Source of the DNA: Opitutaceae bacterium
GTDB lineage: Bacteria; Verrucomicrobiota; Verrucomicrobiia; Opitutales; Opitutaceae
DNA: 39,991 bases
Assembly (NCBI GenBank): GCA_003151495.1
Contig: PLXR01000006.1
Span: 1-39,991 of the forward strand
Reading direction: 5' to 3'
Shown in pieces: positions 25,413 through 34,082 of the stretch. Both the position numbers and the translations under genes were made by a program. Every line of letters begins with the position of its first letter. Position 1 is the first letter of the stretch. The notes beneath the pieces were generated by a model, which was not told where the DNA came from, ran no database searches, and was given only the letters and a program-made list of their open reading frames with translations.

Positions 25413-28220
25413 ATGAGCAAAGCAGACGACCGCGAGGAGCGGATATTCGCCGAGGCGCTCGCGGTCCCCGAAGGGGACCGCCAGCGCTTCGTTGCGGACG
25501 CATGCAAGGGTGATGCCGACCTTCTGAGAAGGGTCGAGGAGCTCCTCCGGGCGGAGTCGGCTGCAGGGGACTTCATGGGCGGGCATCCGGCCGCCGATGC
25601 GGCGGTCCAGGCCGGCGGGGCCCCGTCGGCGGCCGAGCGCGAGGGCACCATGATCGGCCGCTACAAGCTCCTGCAGAAGCTCGGGGAGGGGGGCTGCGGC
25701 ACGGTCTGGATGTCGGAGCAGGAGGAGCCCGTGCGCCGCCGCGTCGCGCTCAAGATCATAAAGCTCGGAATGGACACGAAGGAGGTCATCGCCCGCTTCG
25801 ACGCCGAACGCCAGGCCCTCGCGATGCTGGATCACCCCAACATCGCAAAGATCCTGGACGCGGGCGCCACGGACGCGGGCAGGCCGTTCTTCGTGATGGA
25901 GCTGGTGCGTGGGATAAAGATCACCGACTTCTGCGACCGCTACGGCCAGTCGACGACCGAGAGGCTCGGGCTCTTCTCCCAGGTGTGCCACGCGGTCCAG
26001 CACGCCCACCAGAAGGGAATCATCCACCGCGACCTCAAGCCCTCCAATATCCTGGTCACCCTGAACGACGGCGTGCCGGTCCCGAAGGTGATAGACTTCG
26101 GGATCGCCAAGGCGACCGAGGGCCGGCTCACCGACCACACGCTTTTCACCGCCTTCGAGCAGTTCATAGGCACCCCCGCCTACATGAGCCCCGAGCAGGC
26201 CGACCTGAGCGGGATCGACGTCGACACCCGAAGCGACATCTACTCGCTCGGGGTCCTCCTCTACGAGCTGCTGACCGGGAGGCTCCCGTTCGACCCGAAG
26301 ACGCTCCTTCGCGCAGGCCTGGACGAGATCCGCAGGATAATACGGGAGGTCGAGCCGCCGAAGCCCTCCACAAACCTCTCAACGCTTGCGGATTCCGACC
26401 GCGCCGAGGTGGCGAAACTTCGCGGCACGGACCCGGAGAAGCTCTCCCTCCTGCTACGCGGCGACCTGGACTGGATCGTGATGCGGTGCCTGGAAAAGAA
26501 TCGCACCCGCCGTTACGAGACGCCGAGCGCGCTTGCCGCCGACATCGCCCGCCACCTCAAGAACGAGCCCGTGGTCGCGCGGCCCCCGAGCAGCCTCTAT
26601 CGCTTCGAGAGGCTCGTGAGGCGAAACCGGCTCGCCTTTGCCGCAATTGCTTCCGTGGCCGTGGCGCTCGTGGCCGGCTTCCTCATAAGCACGTGGCAGG
26701 CGGTTCGGGCTACGCGCGCCGAGCGCCTTGCCGACATCGAGCGCGCACGGGCCGTGGGCGAGCGCGTCCGAGCCGAGGATCTCCTTAAGTTCATGCTGGG
26801 AGACCTGTACACGCAGCTCGACAGGGTGGGGAGGCTGGACGTGCTGGATGCGGTGGCCGACAAGGCGACGGCATATTTCGCGTCGCTGAGCCCCGGGGAT
26901 CTCGACGACACCACGCAGCTTTCCCGGGCGAGGGCGCTGCGGCTTGTGGGTGGAGTCCGGATGTTCCAGGCGAGATACCCGGAGGCTGAGGCCGCCCTTG
27001 CGGGGGCCTATGGCCGCTCGGCGGACCTGGCGGCGCGCCATCCGCGGGACGGGGAGGCGCTCTACGAGCGCGGGCAGGCGGAGGTCCAGACGGGCACCCT
27101 TTACTGGCGCCGCGCCGATTACGCCGCGGCCGCCCTATGGCTGACCCGCTACCGCGACACCAGCGCCTCCCTGGTCGCGCTCGATCCGGCCCGGGCGGAC
27201 TGGAGGCTGGAGCTTGCCGACGGCCAGTACAACCTCGCGGAGCTGCACAAGGACCGCGGCGAACTGGAGGCCGCGCGCGCGGATCTCCTCGGGGGACTCG
27301 CGACACTGGAGGGGATGATCGCCTCCGATCCGGGCAATCTTGACCTGCGCTCAAGGGCGGCCCTTGCGCATCGCCTGCTCGGCGGCGTCGCCGAGCTGGA
27401 GGGCGACTTCCCGGAGGAATACAGGCAATATTCAACGCAGGCGACGCAGCTGGAGAATCTGGTCCAGGCGGATCCCAAGACGGCGGGCACAAGGCAGGAC
27501 TGGGCAGTGGCCCTCCTGTACCTGACAGCCGTTGACATGACGACCGGGAGGTTCGCGGACGCCGCCGAGTCCCTGCGAAGGGCACAGAAGCTGCTCGATG
27601 CCCTGACGGCCGTGGACGAGCAGAATGTTGACATGAGGGAGATGCTGCTGATTTGCCGGCTGACCGGGGCCTCACTGGCGTGGCGGCGCGGGGAAGATGA
27701 CAAGGCCGGGAGCCTCGTAGACTCGGCGCTGCCCCAACTCGAGGCGATTTCCGAAAAGGCGCCCAGCGACCGGCTTTGCACGAAGCTGCTGGCGCAGGCC
27801 TGGAGACAGAAGGCCGTGCTCCAAAGCTCGGCCGGGAGCCCCGAGGCCTCGGGCTCGGCGGCGCAGGCCGCCAAATTCGGGGAGAAGCTCGCAAGCGCGG
27901 AAGGGGCGAGCAACACCGAGGTCAGCGAATGCGCGAAGGATCATATCGTGGCCGGAGTGATTCTCGCCAGGGCCGGGAGCGCTGGCCCGGCCCACTTGGA
28001 ATGGCTGCGTGCCGCCGAGCTGCTGGCACCCAGGATCCACGGCTCCCGGGACTGGCATATCCTCGATCCCTTCGCCCGGTCCGCGGCGCTCCTGGGACGC
28101 ATCGGGGAGGCGCGCGCAACCGCCGACCGGCTCAATCTCCTTGGCTATGTCCCCCTCGAACCCTGGCCAGACTTAGGTCCGACGGGGGCCGCCGAGAGCC
28201 CAGACACAAAACCAGAATAG
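25413..28220 (+). CDS. Membrane-bound Ser/Thr protein kinase with C-terminal TPR-like domain
   Basis: The 935-residue product begins with a short region typical of sigma-linked kinases ('EERIFAEALAVPEGDRQRFV', 'LLRRVEELLRA'). The kinase domain (about 83-390) shows the Gly-loop 'LGEGGCGTVW', Lys114 in 'VALKIIKLG', the catalytic loop HRDLKPSN with Asp207, DFG at 228-230, and 'GTPAYMSPEQ'. It is therefore active by motif. One membrane helix (about 408-428) leads to a long Ala/Leu-rich helical region (about 450-930) with TPR-like pairs such as 'ALYERGQAEVQTGTLYWRRADYAA'-type repeats. Topology puts the kinase in the cytoplasm and the helical part outside. The upstream sigma factor is the likely phosphorylation target; this is inferred from known kinase-sigma pairs. 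Confidence 0.9.
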   Translation: MSKADDREERIFAEALAVPEGDRQRFVADACKGDADLLRRVEELLRAESAAGDFMGGHPAADAAVQAGGAPSAAEREGTMIGRYKLLQKLGEGGCGTVWMSEQEEPVRRRVALKIIKLGMDTKEVIARFDAERQALAMLDHPNIAKILDAGATDAGRPFFVMELVRGIKITDFCDRYGQSTTERLGLFSQVCHAVQHAHQKGIIHRDLKPSNILVTLNDGVPVPKVIDFGIAKATEGRLTDHTLFTAFEQFIGTPAYMSPEQADLSGIDVDTRSDIYSLGVLLYELLTGRLPFDPKTLLRAGLDEIRRIIREVEPPKPSTNLSTLADSDRAEVAKLRGTDPEKLSLLLRGDLDWIVMRCLEKNRTRRYETPSALAADIARHLKNEPVVARPPSSLYRFERLVRRNRLAFAAIASVAVALVAGFLISTWQAVRATRAERLADIERARAVGERVRAEDLLKFMLGDLYTQLDRVGRLDVLDAVADKATAYFASLSPGDLDDTTQLSRARALRLVGGVRMFQARYPEAEAALAGAYGRSADLAARHPRDGEALYERGQAEVQTGTLYWRRADYAAAALWLTRYRDTSASLVALDPARADWRLELADGQYNLAELHKDRGELEAARADLLGGLATLEGMIASDPGNLDLRSRAALAHRLLGGVAELEGDFPEEYRQYSTQATQLENLVQADPKTAGTRQDWAVALLYLTAVDMTTGRFADAAESLRRAQKLLDALTAVDEQNVDMREMLLICRLTGASLAWRRGEDDKAGSLVDSALPQLEAISEKAPSDRLCTKLLAQAWRQKAVLQSSAGSPEASGSAAQAAKFGEKLASAEGASNTEVSECAKDHIVAGVILARAGSAGPAHLEWLRAAELLAPRIHGSRDWHILDPFARSAALLGRIGEARATADRLNLLGYVPLEPWPDLGPTGAAESPDTKPE

Positions 28221-28232
28221 GGAATCCAAAAA

Positions 28233-28487
28233 ATGAACGCACAAATCAAGATGGTAAACAGGGCGAGCCTCAGCAAGGCCGACATGGCGCTGCTTCGAAG
28301 GAACGCGGCCGCATACAGGAAATCCGTCGACTATCACCTGCGCCGGGTGATCGCCCACCCCGGACGATTCATGCTCGTCACCACCGTGGTCGACCTCCTG
28401 GGCAACGCGGATGCCGGGGCCATCCTCAAGGGGCCTCCGTCGCCGCCCTCCGTGGACGGATTGTCGCATTTGAAGGCGGCGCGCTGA
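28233..28487 (+). CDS. Small protein of unknown function downstream of the kinase
   Basis: The 84-residue product starts at an ATG 12 bases after the kinase stop, so it is probably co-transcribed. The N-terminal half is basic and helical ('SKADMALLRRNAAAYRKSVD', 'YHLRRVIAHPG'). A hydrophobic patch 'FMLVTTVVDLLG' follows, then a Pro-rich end. There is no signal peptide and no family I recognise. An AT-rich, purine-rich stretch (GGAATCCAAAAAATG) precedes it and could serve for ribosome binding. It could be a genuine small partner of the kinase or a poorly conserved frame. Confidence 0.5.
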   Translation: MNAQIKMVNRASLSKADMALLRRNAAAYRKSVDYHLRRVIAHPGRFMLVTTVVDLLGNADAGAILKGPPSPPSVDGLSHLKAAR

Positions 28488-28526
28488 ACCTCACCTGACG
28501 CGTTCGTCGTCTGACAGGACAACCGG

Positions 28527-28555
28527 CGCCAGCCGGGCTTCGAAGCCCGCTGGCG
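28527..28555. terminator. Long inverted repeat after the sigma-kinase operon, possible terminator
   Basis: CGCCAGC-CGGGCTTC pairs with GAAGCCCG-CTGGCG: a 14-base-pair stem with one bulged base and essentially no loop, 39 bases after the small gene. There is no T-run after it. It sits between two transcription units on the same strand, which suits a terminator or a protein-binding site. Confidence 0.4.
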
Positions 28556-28697
28556 AGACCGGTGCGACCGCGGCGGAAGATTCGGGTGTGGGTCTTAGGG
28601 GACGCGACCCGCCAGGCCGTCGGTGCTACTGACCGGCTCTGGCGACAACGCGCGCTTGTCGCTTTACCCCGCCGGGCGGGTCCGCTCGAATGTGCCC

Positions 28698-30209
28698 ATG
28701 CCAACCCCCGCAAAGACCTACGAGGCCCTGCTCTCAGAGCTTCGCGAGATAAGCCTCCTCACGTACACCTCGGCGGTCCTCGGATGGGACGAGCAGACCC
28801 AGCTCCCAAGGAAGGCGGCGGGTTTCCGGGGCGACCAGCTCTCGCTCCTTGCAAAGCTTGCCCACGAGCGTCTGGTCTCGGACAGGCTGAACGAGCTCCT
28901 TTCCGCGCTGGAATCCTCCCCGTTCGTTGCGGATGGGGACTCGGACGCTGCGGTCAACGTCCGGGAGACGCGGCGGGCGGTCGACCGGGAGCGGAAGCTC
29001 CCCTCGTCCCTCGTCGAGGAGCTCGCCAGGGTGGGACCCCTGGCCCAGCAGGCCTGGGTCGGCGCGCGCAAGGCCTCGGACTTCTCGGAATTTGCCCCGT
29101 GGCTCGAGCGGATCCTGAAGCTCAAGCGCCAGCAGGCCGAGTGCCTGGGGCCCACGGTGCACCCCTACGACGCCCTCCTCGACGAGTTCGAGCCCGGGGA
29201 CACCGCGGCGGACATCACGGCGGTTTTCGAATCCCTCAGGGGCCCCCTGGTGGACCTGGTCGGCCGGATTGCCGGCTCCGGGAGGAAGGGCAAGGGTTCG
29301 CTCCTCGAGGGCGACTTCCCGCGCGCGGGCCAGGAGGCCCTGTCCCGGGAGGCGGCGAAGGCCATCGGCTTCGACTTCGACCGGGGGCGCCTCGACGTGA
29401 GCGCCCATCCCTTCTGCACCCACCTGGGGCCCTTCGACACCCGGCTCACGAACCGCTACAATGAGAGGCACTTCGCGGGCTCGTTTTTCGGGGTGATGCA
29501 CGAGGCGGGACACGGCCTCTACCAGCAGGGGCTGCCGACCGACCACTTCGGGACGCCCAGGGGCGAGTACGTCTCCATGGGGATCCACGAGAGCCAGTCG
29601 CGCCTGTGGGAGAACTTCGTCGGGCGCAGGCGCTCGTTCTGGCGGTTCTTTTACCCCAGGGTGCAGGCCACGTTTCCCTGCACCGCCCGCATATCGGAGG
29701 ATGACTGGCACCGGGCCGTGAACCACGTGGAGCCGGGGTTCATCAGGGTCGAGGCCGACGAGGCGACCTACAACCTGCACATCCTCCTGCGCTTCGAGCT
29801 GGAGACGGCGCTCATCGCGGGAAGCCTTTCGGTCCAGGACCTGCCGGGGGCGTGGAACGAGAAGATGAAGGCCTACCTCGGCCTGACGCCCCCCGACGAC
29901 GCCCGCGGTGTCCTCCAGGACATCCACTGGGCGGGGGGAGGGGTCGGATACTTCCCGACCTACACGCTCGGCAACCTGTACGCGGCGCAGTTCTTCGAGA
30001 AGGCGCAGTCCGACCTGGGGGATCTTGACGCGTCCTTTGCCCAGGGGGAGTTCGCACCGCTCCTCGGGTGGCTGAGGAGGAACATCCACGAGGAGGGAAA
30101 GCGGTTCACTGCGAGGAAGCTCGTCGTGAGGGTGACGGGAAAGCCGCTGTCGGCGGCGCCGCTCCTCGCCCACCTGGTCGGGAACGCCCGCGAGATCTAC
30201 GGGGTCTAG
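28698..30209 (+). CDS. Carboxypeptidase Taq (M32 family metallocarboxypeptidase)
   Basis: The 503-residue product matches the M32 family in length and motifs. The zinc motif HEAGH is at residues 268-272 ('VMHEAGHGLYQQG'). It is followed by 'GEYVSMGIHESQSRLWEN' with the third ligand Glu in 'HESQSR', and 'ADEATYNLHILLRFE'. The N-terminus carries 'SAVLGWDEQTQLP', the family's W-D-E/Q-T-x-P signature. These cytosolic zinc enzymes remove C-terminal residues from peptides with broad specificity. The frame is open from 28623, but the ATG at 28698 gives the standard start. It stands alone between the kinase cluster and the alpha-galactosidase. Confidence 0.95.
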   Translation: MPTPAKTYEALLSELREISLLTYTSAVLGWDEQTQLPRKAAGFRGDQLSLLAKLAHERLVSDRLNELLSALESSPFVADGDSDAAVNVRETRRAVDRERKLPSSLVEELARVGPLAQQAWVGARKASDFSEFAPWLERILKLKRQQAECLGPTVHPYDALLDEFEPGDTAADITAVFESLRGPLVDLVGRIAGSGRKGKGSLLEGDFPRAGQEALSREAAKAIGFDFDRGRLDVSAHPFCTHLGPFDTRLTNRYNERHFAGSFFGVMHEAGHGLYQQGLPTDHFGTPRGEYVSMGIHESQSRLWENFVGRRRSFWRFFYPRVQATFPCTARISEDDWHRAVNHVEPGFIRVEADEATYNLHILLRFELETALIAGSLSVQDLPGAWNEKMKAYLGLTPPDDARGVLQDIHWAGGGVGYFPTYTLGNLYAAQFFEKAQSDLGDLDASFAQGEFAPLLGWLRRNIHEEGKRFTARKLVVRVTGKPLSAAPLLAHLVGNAREIYGV

Positions 30210-30266
30210 GCCCAGGCGGTCGCCGCCCCAGAGACCCTCAAACCCGACGAGCCCCCATTTGACCCC

Positions 30267-31583
30267 ATGAAGAAGACAAGCGCCCTGCTCCTTTGCACCC
30301 TCCTCGCGGCTCGGGCCTCGGGCTCCGACTTCCGATCCTGGGCGCCGACGCCCCCCATGGGCTGGAACAGCTGGGACTGCTTCGCCACGACGATCACTGA
30401 GGCTCAGGCCAGGGCCGAGGCCGACGTCATGGCGGACAAGCTCAAGACGCACGGGTGGCGGTACCTCGTGGTTGACATCCAATGGTACGAGCCCGCGGCG
30501 ACCGGGTACGACTACAGGAAGGGCGCGGCGCTTGTCCTCGACGCCTGGGGGCGCCTCCAGCCCGCCGAGAACCGGTTCCCGTCGGCCGCGGGCGGCTCGG
30601 GCTTCCGGAGCCTTGCGGAGTATGTCCACTCGAAGGGCCTCAGGTTCGGAATCCACCTCATGCGGGGCATCCCGCGCCAGGCCGTGGCGGAGAACCTCCC
30701 GGTCAAGGGGACGGCGTACCGCGCCCGCGACATCGCCGACAACGGGAGCGTCTGCCCCTGGAACACCGACATGTACGGCGTCGACATGTCCAGGCCCGGC
30801 GCGCAGGCGTACTACGACTCGGTCTTCGCGCTCATCGCCTCGTGGGGCGTCGACTACGTCAAGGTGGATGACATCGCCCGTCCGTACCACGAGCACGCGC
30901 GCGAGATCGAGGCGGTGCGCCTGGCGATAGACCGGAGCGGCCGGCCCATGGTGCTGAGCCTCTCGCCGGGCGAGACCGCGCTCGATGCGGCCGACCACGT
31001 GATGGCGCATGCCAACCTCTGGCGCATCAGCGACGACTTCTGGGACAGCTGGAAGGCGCTCGACGAGCAGTTCGCCCGCCTTGAGAACTGGAACCCCCAC
31101 AGGGCGCCCGGGACCTGGCCCGACGCCGACATGCTCCCGCTCGGGGTCCTCGAACTCGGCCGCCGCAGGTCGAACTTCACGCGCGAGGAGGAGGGGACCG
31201 TGATGACCCTCTGGTCGATCGCCCGTTCGCCGCTCATGTTCGGGGGCGACATGACGAAGCTCGACGACGAGACGCTCTCGCTCCTCACGAACGACGAGGT
31301 GCTCGCGGTCGACCAGGCGAGCGTGAACAACAGGCCCCTCTACGACAGGGCGGGCCTGGTCGCCTGGGCGGCGGACGCGCCCGGCTCCCCCGACAGGTAT
31401 GTCGCGCTCTTCAATAGGACGGGGTCGGCGGCCCCCGTCCCGGTGGACCTTGCCGGGATCGGGCTCCGGGCGGGAGCCAGGGCCCGGGACCTCTGGAGGC
31501 ATGCGGACCTCGGCGCGTGCGGGGCCCAGTTCGCCCCGGTGATAGCCGCACACGGCGCCGGGCTCTACCGCATAACCCCCTGA
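30267..31583 (+). CDS. Secreted alpha-galactosidase-like glycoside hydrolase, family GH27
   Basis: The 438-residue protein has a signal peptide (MKKTSALLLCTLLAARASG). The catalytic barrel opens with 'PPMGWNSWDCF', the GH27/GH36 clan hallmark. The nucleophile is Asp201 in 'DYVKVDD' and the acid/base is Asp257 in 'WRISDDFWDSW'. 'SPLMFGGDM' and 'NDEVLAVDQA' follow in the usual order, then a small C-terminal beta domain. It should cleave terminal alpha-galactosides (or closely related sugars) from plant or algal glycans in the periplasm. Its TGA overlaps the ATG of the next gene by one base, so the two are translationally coupled. Confidence 0.93.
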   Translation: MKKTSALLLCTLLAARASGSDFRSWAPTPPMGWNSWDCFATTITEAQARAEADVMADKLKTHGWRYLVVDIQWYEPAATGYDYRKGAALVLDAWGRLQPAENRFPSAAGGSGFRSLAEYVHSKGLRFGIHLMRGIPRQAVAENLPVKGTAYRARDIADNGSVCPWNTDMYGVDMSRPGAQAYYDSVFALIASWGVDYVKVDDIARPYHEHAREIEAVRLAIDRSGRPMVLSLSPGETALDAADHVMAHANLWRISDDFWDSWKALDEQFARLENWNPHRAPGTWPDADMLPLGVLELGRRRSNFTREEEGTVMTLWSIARSPLMFGGDMTKLDDETLSLLTNDEVLAVDQASVNNRPLYDRAGLVAWAADAPGSPDRYVALFNRTGSAAPVPVDLAGIGLRAGARARDLWRHADLGACGAQFAPVIAAHGAGLYRITP

Positions 31584-33934
31584 TGACCCAGGGAGCCGCC
31601 TCAACCCGGCCCGGCATGCCCCTCCTGCGGGGCTCCCCGCTCGCGCGTTCCGCCCTGGCGCTCGCGACCGCGGCGTCGTTCCTCCTCGTCATCCACAACT
31701 ACGCGGTCCTGATCCTGCCCGCCAGGCACATTGCGATCCCCGTAGACCGGATCCAGCCCTACTCGAAGGACCGGACGTTCGCGTACGTCACGCCCTTCAT
31801 CGGCAGCGAGCCCGACCGCTGGCCGAGCTCTCGCAGCCGCGTCCGCCTTTTCGAGGACGGCCGGCCGTACTCGCTCAGGACCCACGAGATCGAGGAGGTG
31901 ACCCGGACCGGGGGTTACCGCTTCAAGCACGAGGACGGCCGGATCGTGTTCGCGACGAGCGACAATACCGACCCGAGGACAAACGGCCGGTCCTATTCCC
32001 TCGAAACCCCCGTCCTCTACGGCCGCGCGTTCGGCGTGCCGGCGGCGGCGGCCTTCCTCGCCTGCGTCGCCGCGTGGCACCTCCTCGCCCGCGGGGGCGG
32101 AGCGCCGGTCCCGGCTGCCGGCGCGGCGTCGCGCGCGTGGCGCCGGCACCTCATCGGGGCCCTGGCCGTGTTCCTCCTCGGGCTCTACCTGAACACGGGC
32201 ACCCTTTCGCCCTACGCCAACACGTGCGCCCAGATGTTCATTCCGAAGGACACGGGCTATGCGTTCAACATGGACCATCCCCACTTCCGGGTCGTCTTCG
32301 ACTTCGTGAACGGCGCCGACAGGGCGGTCTGGGACAAGGCGATCATGCTGCGGCGGATCCTCTTCCCCGTCCTCGGCTGGCCGCTCATGCGGCTCCTCGG
32401 CTTCGAGCTCGGCGGGACCTTGGCGAGCCTGGGCCTGAACGTCGCGGCGCTCGCGGCCGGCCTTGTCCTTATCCGGCGCAGGATGGGGGAGCGCAGCGCG
32501 GTCTTCGCCGCGTGGGCGTTCGCCCTTTATCCAGGGGCGGCCTACTGGGCCGGCATGCCCTACGCCTACTCGCTCATCTTCCCGGAGAGCCTCCTCCTCC
32601 TCCTCGGGATCGGGGCGCTCGTGGGGGCCGCGGGCCCGGGGCGCGTGGCATGGGTCTCGCTCGCGATGGGGGTGGGGTACCTGGGCTACGACCTGGGCAT
32701 GTTCTTCGTCCCGGCGACGGTCGTCGCGCTCTGCTGGCGGAGGCGGCCCGGCGCGGCCGCACTGTCCGCGGCGCTGCAGCTCGCGCCCCAGGCATGCTGG
32801 GTCCTCGTCCTCACGAGGGTGCTCGGGCAGCCGCTCTTCAACGCCAACTCGGGGATATTCCGGGCGACCCTCCTTTCGTACGCCCACCCGGCCGACTGGG
32901 CCAGGTGGTGGGCCGAGCTCGGCCAGGCGCCGGATGTCGGCCTGGACGTCTTCTTTGGCGCGAACTTCATCTTCCTGCCGGCCCTCTTCCTCTTCGTCCT
33001 TTGGTCCAACGCCCTCACCTCGAGGGTCCGGCTCGCCGCCGCGGAGGGCGCCCTCCTCGCCTCGGCGCTCGGTCTCTTCCTGTTCCTGAACCTGGCCCCC
33101 GGCCACGAGGGCAGCTGGCAGATGTGGGGCACGTGGATTGCGAGGCTCTACCAGCCTGTGTTTCCCGCGCTCGTCCTTTTCATGGCGAGGTGGTGGGGGG
33201 CGCTGCCCGCACTGTCCCGCCGATGGCGCGCCGGGGTCGGATCCGCGCTCGCCCTCGCCGCGCTTGGCAACCTCCTCGTCATTTTCGGCCCCATCCTCGG
33301 AAACCCGGGCCGGGTCTCGGAGGATGCCTTCTACCGCTTCTACAACCACACCGACGCCCACTTCCTCTATGCGGAAACGCTGCGCTCCCTTGGGCGCAGG
33401 CCGATCGGGTTCCCGAGGCAGCAGAAGGAGCACACGCCCCCGACCGAGGGCGAGATCAGGGCGAGGGAGGAGGGAGTCATCGCCTCGGAGCAGGCGGCGC
33501 TGCGCAGCTTGCGCGGCGCGGTGGCCGACAACCGCGCCGCGCTCGCGGCGAACCAGAGGGACCTGCGCGAGGCGGGCAGGGCGCTCGCCGAGGCGAGGTC
33601 CGCCCTCCATGCGGCGCGCCTGCACGGTCGGCTCGTTCGCGGCGAGGTCGCTGCCGAGGAGGCGGCGCGGGACGGGAGGACATGGCGGGACTTCATCGAG
33701 CCCTCGCTCCCGGCGCCCATGGATTCCCCGGGGCCTGCCGCGGCTTCCTCGCCGGGCGACGGTGCGGTGCCGGCGGGCCGGGCGGCGCTCGAGGGCGCCC
33801 TCAGGGACGAGGCGGCGACCCTGGTCTCGCTGCAGAAGGCGATCGGGGAGGCCCAGGGGGAGCTCGCCCGGGTGCAGGCCCTGCTCGCCGGCACCCGGGA
33901 TGAGCTCAGCCGTCTCGAGAAGGCAGGCGGGTAA
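31583..33934 (+). CDS. Large polytopic membrane protein with C-terminal coiled coil, unknown function
   Basis: The 783-residue product has about ten hydrophobic helices. The first is at about 23-46 and is followed by a soluble loop to about 145 ('PYSKDRTFAYVTPFIGSEPD', 'RTHEIEEVTRTGGYRFK'). The rest lie between 150 and 575 ('VFLLGLYLNTGTLSPYA', 'WAGMPYAYSLIFPESLLLLL'). The last 180 residues are soluble, Ala/Arg/Glu-rich and helical ('LRSLRGAVADNRAALAANQR', 'LRDEAATLVSLQKAIGEAQ'), probably coiled coil. The multi-helix layout recalls GT-C glycosyltransferases, but I see no convincing catalytic motif. The ATG overlaps the GH27 stop (TGATG), linking it to glycan use or envelope glycan work. The frame extends 22 codons upstream inside the GH27 gene; 31583 is preferred. 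Confidence 0.7.
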   Translation: MTQGAASTRPGMPLLRGSPLARSALALATAASFLLVIHNYAVLILPARHIAIPVDRIQPYSKDRTFAYVTPFIGSEPDRWPSSRSRVRLFEDGRPYSLRTHEIEEVTRTGGYRFKHEDGRIVFATSDNTDPRTNGRSYSLETPVLYGRAFGVPAAAAFLACVAAWHLLARGGGAPVPAAGAASRAWRRHLIGALAVFLLGLYLNTGTLSPYANTCAQMFIPKDTGYAFNMDHPHFRVVFDFVNGADRAVWDKAIMLRRILFPVLGWPLMRLLGFELGGTLASLGLNVAALAAGLVLIRRRMGERSAVFAAWAFALYPGAAYWAGMPYAYSLIFPESLLLLLGIGALVGAAGPGRVAWVSLAMGVGYLGYDLGMFFVPATVVALCWRRRPGAAALSAALQLAPQACWVLVLTRVLGQPLFNANSGIFRATLLSYAHPADWARWWAELGQAPDVGLDVFFGANFIFLPALFLFVLWSNALTSRVRLAAAEGALLASALGLFLFLNLAPGHEGSWQMWGTWIARLYQPVFPALVLFMARWWGALPALSRRWRAGVGSALALAALGNLLVIFGPILGNPGRVSEDAFYRFYNHTDAHFLYAETLRSLGRRPIGFPRQQKEHTPPTEGEIRAREEGVIASEQAALRSLRGAVADNRAALAANQRDLREAGRALAEARSALHAARLHGRLVRGEVAAEEAARDGRTWRDFIEPSLPAPMDSPGPAAASSPGDGAVPAGRAALEGALRDEAATLVSLQKAIGEAQGELARVQALLAGTRDELSRLEKAGG

Positions 33935-34082
33935 TTCTTGCCAACCCCTTACAATTTGGGCAATTAGGCCCCGAAAGACTCCAGCGGGGATTCGCGGAAC
34001 GGCGCGCGGTTTCAGGACCCTTCACCGCCTTGCGAGACCCGGAAACGATAATCCTCGAACGCATAAACCCAGGTTCGTCCCC

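Noticed and set aside
28734..33625. Very long minus-strand open frames (956 and 674 codons) opposite the M32, GH27 and membrane-protein genes.
   Set aside because: They lie antisense to genes with clear catalytic motifs and consist of Arg/Glu/Gly/Pro/Val-rich low-information sequence, as expected for a shadow frame in GC-rich DNA.
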